A stretch of 64,000 nt of DNA. Source: Peronospora farinosa. Its lineage: Eukaryota > Oomycota > Peronosporomycetes > Peronosporales > Peronosporaceae. The notes below the pieces were generated by a model. The model ran no database searches, had not been told where the DNA came from, and saw only the letters and a list, made by a program, of their open reading frames with translations. Both the position numbers and the translations under genes were made by a program. Shown piece by piece: positions 60,507 through 64,000 of this stretch. Each line of letters begins with the position of its first letter. Position 1 is the first letter of the stretch. The stretch spans positions 496,001 through 560,000 of the forward strand of contig CANTFK010000129.1 in the NCBI GenBank assembly GCA_947646735.1. Reading direction: 5' to 3'.

Positions 60507-62136
60507 ATGTTGGACATGGATCAGAGCGTCAAGGACGCGTTTGTGCACAACGAGGACAATGCTTCTATTATTCTAGACGATAAGGTATCGCGAAATACAC
60601 CGTGGACGCCCAAGAGCTTAGGACGAGCAAAGACGGCCATTATTTACAAAGTGGGTTACTGTCAATCGCACAGCTATACTGATATACCTGTGTAGATTTG
60701 TCTAAAAGTCTCACGTAATTTGTGCATGTGTCTCTTTAATTCTTGGTAGCAAACATTAAACGACACGTTATTAGTACTGGAACGTAATATCTTGTTTCTT
60801 AGTGGATGGGTGCCGTATTTTGTGTCTTTGCAAGAAGATAGTATCCTTTTGTTTGCCACTCGTGAACGATGGGAACAGGGACTGAAGCCTGATAAGGTAT
60901 TAGTGGTGGTATAATGAAGCTTTTTACGGCCTTTTAACGTTCATTTTACACTTCTTTTCATACTCTCACAGGTAATTGAGCTGCACCACATGTTGCTGCT
61001 TGGAGACATGCAAGTTGATGTGGTCGAAAACTGCTCCTCGCTGCAGAACAAGGATGGTAACGTACGACTTTTTCGTCGTAAGATTGTAGAAATAGATGAG
61101 ATAGACGAGGTAAGGCTTGCTTGGTAGGTTTGTCTCGGGCTAAAGAATGGCTGTACAATTCTGAGTGGCTGTTACCGTGTAGGATCAGAATGAGGAGTTT
61201 CGACAGAGTTTGGCTGTGTCATCAAGGAGCAGAATGGACAAAATTATTGTAAATAAGCCAAATGCGAGTACACGCTGCGTCCTGGAATTCAGCTCATACA
61301 ATATGAACACGTTCGAGTTGTGGACAAAAGCAATTCGCCACATCTTGGTCAATAGACGAGAAGTACATGTCAGAAGTTCACGCAATAACCAGAGCAAGGA
61401 AGACACAGATATGACACCTAGCGACAGATCAAACAAGAGCTGGGTATCTCCGGGGCAAGATTCCAAGGTGACTTTGCTTCAAAGTGAAATATGGTGCAAC
61501 CGTGTGCTTTCCGGCGAGAAGCTGAAAGCTGAATCCGAAATTCGGCGGATCGTTGCGATGGAAAAGCTAGTGGCTCAAGTCACTCACCCACAAATGGCGC
61601 TATTGGTCTATGAGAAGGTAAGCCGTGTGCACGAATTGTTTTCGGCCAACAGTAGGCGAGAAATTGAGGGTCTTGGCGGAAGGGAAGCCCCCATTTCAGC
61701 AGAGGTTCTGAACTTCTTTGCGGACCATCTCAAGAGAAAGTATTCCGTTTTCTTGATCCTTGCATTAGCCTATGGGGTCAAAGAGGAAGAAATTCGAGAA
61801 GCACACGAGCGAATGTGTCAAGATAGCGCTGCTGTGAATGCAGGAGTTGGTGGTGGTAGCGGCGAGCAGGAACGAACCGCTGCTTCTTACGGTTTCGAAG
61901 ACCCGGAGAGCCTTCAGTTGTATGAAAAATATCGCGATTCGGCGTTACATTACCACAAAATGAACTACGGTGACACAAGTGCTGCAGAGGAAGAAGATGC
62001 GATTATGCACCTTCCCGTTATGCTGCAAGTTGCCATCGTTAGACAAGACCTTGAAGAATCAGGGGCAATGCTCTCCATTTTAAACACCGTCAAGGATCGG
62101 CTAGTGGAGCATTGTGCCCAGCAGAATGATTCCTAG
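60507..62136 (+). CDS. PH-domain protein of unknown role
   Basis: Exons about 60507-60650, 60750-60896, 60971-61110 and 61183-62136. The second to fourth exons form a pleckstrin-homology fold: LFLSGWVPYFVSLQEDSILL, VIELHHMLLLGDMQVD and the closing helix FELWTKAIRHIL with its conserved tryptophan. The C-terminal 270 residues are helical (SEIRRIVAMEKLVAQVTHPQ, FADHLKRKYSVFLILALAYG) and match no domain I know. A membrane-lipid or protein-binding adaptor is the reasonable reading. No catalytic motif is visible. Confidence 0.75.
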
Positions 62137-62255
62137 TACATTCGTCTGCTTGGATTGACTTTGAAGTCATCTGTACCATTGACATGCTGCTGACACAAAC
62201 TCACGACAATGATGTAAATATAAATGAGCTCCTACTTCTTGGCGTGTTTGAGCGA

Positions 62256-62887
62256 TCACACTTGTGCCTCGAAGGACACTGCGTCAGCCGCAAGAGCTGC
62301 ATCAATATGGTCGTGAATCTCGTGCACCAAGTGCCGAAAATTCGAGTCGGTTAAGTACTGCCTCACGAGTACAGCCATGTCACTGTCCACTTGAACTTCC
62401 GACTGGACTGAGGGTATCCCTGAATCTTCAACAAGTGGGTCGATTTCTAGTAGCAATGCAAAAGTTAGACTGGAATTGGCATGGCTATGTTCTACTATTG
62501 GTAGACAATACCCCACGTATCCATCATGGCTTCAGCAGCTCGTAGTGTCTCCTCCTGGTCTCGTAATCGAACTCTGTAGCTCATAAGTTAAACCAGATTA
62601 GCTACAGCTTTAGTTTACAATAGTATTGCCATCTATATTTGTGGCGTCTATTACGTTAGAGCATTGTTGTTGTCCACAGTAACTCGCAATAGTCTTCCTC
62701 TCACTCGTACACTCTTAATGCGAGTATGCGAGATACTTAACACAGTAGTAGAGCTTGACGATGAAGAAGCCACGCCCAGTTTTAAGTACCGATCCGTCAC
62801 AATCATCACGAATCGTCGACATAGTGCCTCGAGCCCTCCACGCGTCCCGGGGGCTCCTCGATGCCGCACAACTTGCACTTCGTACAT
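62256..62887 (-). CDS. Small PH-like protein, possible divergent REC114
   Basis: Three exons: 62887-about 62655, about 62585-62520 and about 62464-62256, giving about 165 residues. The first begins MYEVQVVRHRG, then RRFVMIVTDRYLKLGVAS, SISHTRIKSVRVRGRLLRVT and, after the intron, YRVRLRDQEETLRAAEAMMD, a strand-and-helix order like a PH domain. The end, VLVRQYLTDSNFRHLVHEIH, resembles the short C-terminal helix of meiotic REC114 proteins. The overall layout (N-terminal PH fold, linker, short C-terminal motif) agrees with that family, but conservation is weak. The start could instead be at 62959 (alternative upstream ATG). Confidence 0.6.
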
Positions 62888-63131
62888 GGTAATGAATGCA
62901 GCAGTATACACTTTCAATAATAGGCATCGGAGTTGCACTTCAACTACCGTGACCATCACTCTGATTTAAAGTGGTTGATAAATAAAGGGACTTATCTTGC
63001 AAATGGACGTTTAAGCGTGCGCTTGAACAAGGGCGTAAGTAAACAAGCAATCAAAAATAATTTACCTTTAGTAATGATCTACGGTGCATCTGCTTAGTAC
63101 AACAATTTGGCGCAGCTTTGTGTAAAAGGGT

Positions 63132-64000
63132 TCAAGCTTCGCCTGCCAAAGTATGCAATTGGACGCTACGACGGCCTGTAAAAGCAGCGTCAAGCATCTC
63201 ATCTTCGTCCACGAGGAACGAGTTGGTCGTGTCACTCACGTAACTAAACTTGCCGAATGAGTCATGATCCATTTCCGATCTAGCTCGACGGCTGCGATTG
63301 CGAGGGGTTTTCCATGGAAAAATGATGCTGAAGATATTGCCCGTGGACGCCGTCTTCGAGGCAAGGTACTTGTCAAAGTTTATGTCGGGGCTCTTCATTC
63401 GTTCCTCCGCCTTTGACATGGGTGCTGGAACCCAAGGCGGAGTGATCTTCTTACGTAGGACCATGCTCCATCGAACATCCTTGAAGAACGGATGCGTCAG
63501 AATGTCGCTGGTCTGATGTGCACCGAGACGCTTGTTCGGGTCCTTCTCCAGCAAGCCCAGAATGAGGCTACGAGCCTCCGGATTAATGCCACACTTGGAC
63601 GGAAATTTCACAGGCTCCTTCTCGATAAGCTTGTACAGCACTGACACGTTTAGGTGATGGAACGGTCGCTTTGCAAGCAACATCTCGTACAGCAAGATTC
63701 CCAGGCACCACCAATCAACAGCCTTGCCATAGTCACGCGAACGCTTCGGCTTCAGCAGCTCAGGGGCCGTATATGCCGGTGAGCCCGCCATTGTACGAGC
63801 ACCCGACATTTGGTTTACATTCGTTTTTGAAAGGCCAAAGTCAACCAGCGCAACATTGCCATCAGCGTCAAGCATTATGTTGTCAGGCTTGAGGTCACGG
63901 TACACAATGTCGCACGCGTGTAAGTGCGACAGGGCTAGCACAATCTGAGCGGCGTAAAATTTGACACGGTCCAGGTCAAGCAGAATCTTCACACGGTGCT
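63132..64000 (-). CDS. AGC-family protein kinase, truncated by window edge
   Basis: The reading frame is open to the last base of the window, so the N-lobe lies outside. Visible: [20 protein letters not shown], catalytic loop [34 protein letters not shown], the activation segment and [20 protein letters not shown], then [14 protein letters not shown] and the PNKRLGA end of the kinase fold. The AGC tail includes [10 protein letters not shown] and a [14 protein letters not shown] hydrophobic segment. After it come R/S-rich residues and a short C-terminus. A PKA/PKG/S6K-like serine/threonine kinase. The GSPAYTAPE replaces the more usual GTPEYLAPE, a small departure. Confidence 0.92.
   Translation of the reverse strand, partial: HRVKILLDLDRVKFYAAQIVLALSHLHACDIVYRDLKPDNIMLDADGNVALVDFGLSKTNVNQMSGARTMAGSPAYTAPELLKPKRSRDYGKAVDWWCLGILLYEMLLAKRPFHHLNVSVLYKLIEKEPVKFPSKCGINPEARSLILGLLEKDPNKRLGAHQTSDILTHPFFKDVRWSMVLRKKITPPWVPAPMSKAEERMKSPDINFDKYLASKTASTGNIFSIIFPWKTPRNRSRRARSEMDHDSFGKFSYVSDTTNSFLVDEDEMLDAAFTGRRSVQLHTLAGEA

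Overview
This is a nuclear genome window from an oomycete, most likely a Peronosporales species (Phytophthora or downy-mildew type). The evidence is the eukaryotic gene content (SMC5, DNA polymerase zeta, U2 snRNP A', CK2 beta), many short GT-AG introns of about 40-100 nt, compact alternating gene orientations, and Ty3/Gypsy retrotransposons of the kind common in oomycetes. The assignment rests on reading the sequence; no database search was possible.

The left third (1-20.3 kb) is a retrotransposon nest. A young LTR element ('element A', 4436-12876) is flanked by a perfect 5-bp target duplication (GCCAC), and its two LTRs differ at three positions. It encodes gag, protease, RT/RNase H and integrase. 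Between gag and protease lies a textbook -1 frameshift signal: heptamer A AAA AAC, an 8-nt spacer and a potential H-type pseudoknot. The pol region is broken by a nonsense codon in a 66-nt repeat tract, a frameshift at a G7 run, one in-frame TAA and a frameshift at a T4 run. Between pol and the 3' LTR, element A carries a second integrase on the opposite strand. Element A sits inside an older, decayed Ty3/Gypsy element ('B'), whose pol fragments resume just after the 3' LTR and end at a G-rich polypurine tract and LTR near 16.3 kb. B's RT is interrupted by an AT-rich insert of about 840 bp. From 16.3 to 20.3 kb there are further remnants, including a perfect 29-bp inverted repeat.

From 20.3 kb to the end the window is gene-dense and looks single-copy. 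In order: membrane-anchored phosphoglycerate-mutase-family protein (+), U2A' with a C-terminal SAP domain (-), TLC-domain membrane protein (-), unknown low-complexity protein (-), acetolactate synthase (+), mitochondrial-type glutaredoxin (-), small tail-anchored-like protein (+), NAA35/MAK10 (-), CK2 beta (-), UreD (-), a 109-residue unknown (-), NAD kinase (+), NOP2 (+), REV3 (-), tepsin-like ENTH/VHS protein (+), SMC5 (-), RNase Z (+), pyruvate kinase (-), PH-domain protein (+), a small PH-like protein that may be a divergent REC114 (-), and an AGC kinase cut by the window edge (-).

Several neighbours are divergent with 100-300 bp between start codons (unknown/NAD kinase, REV3/tepsin, SMC5/RNase Z, pyruvate kinase/PH protein), which suggests shared promoters. 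Functional themes are genome maintenance (REV3, SMC5, possibly REC114), RNA processing (U2A', NOP2, RNase Z) and core metabolism (ALS, NADK, PK). No operon-like pathway cluster is visible.
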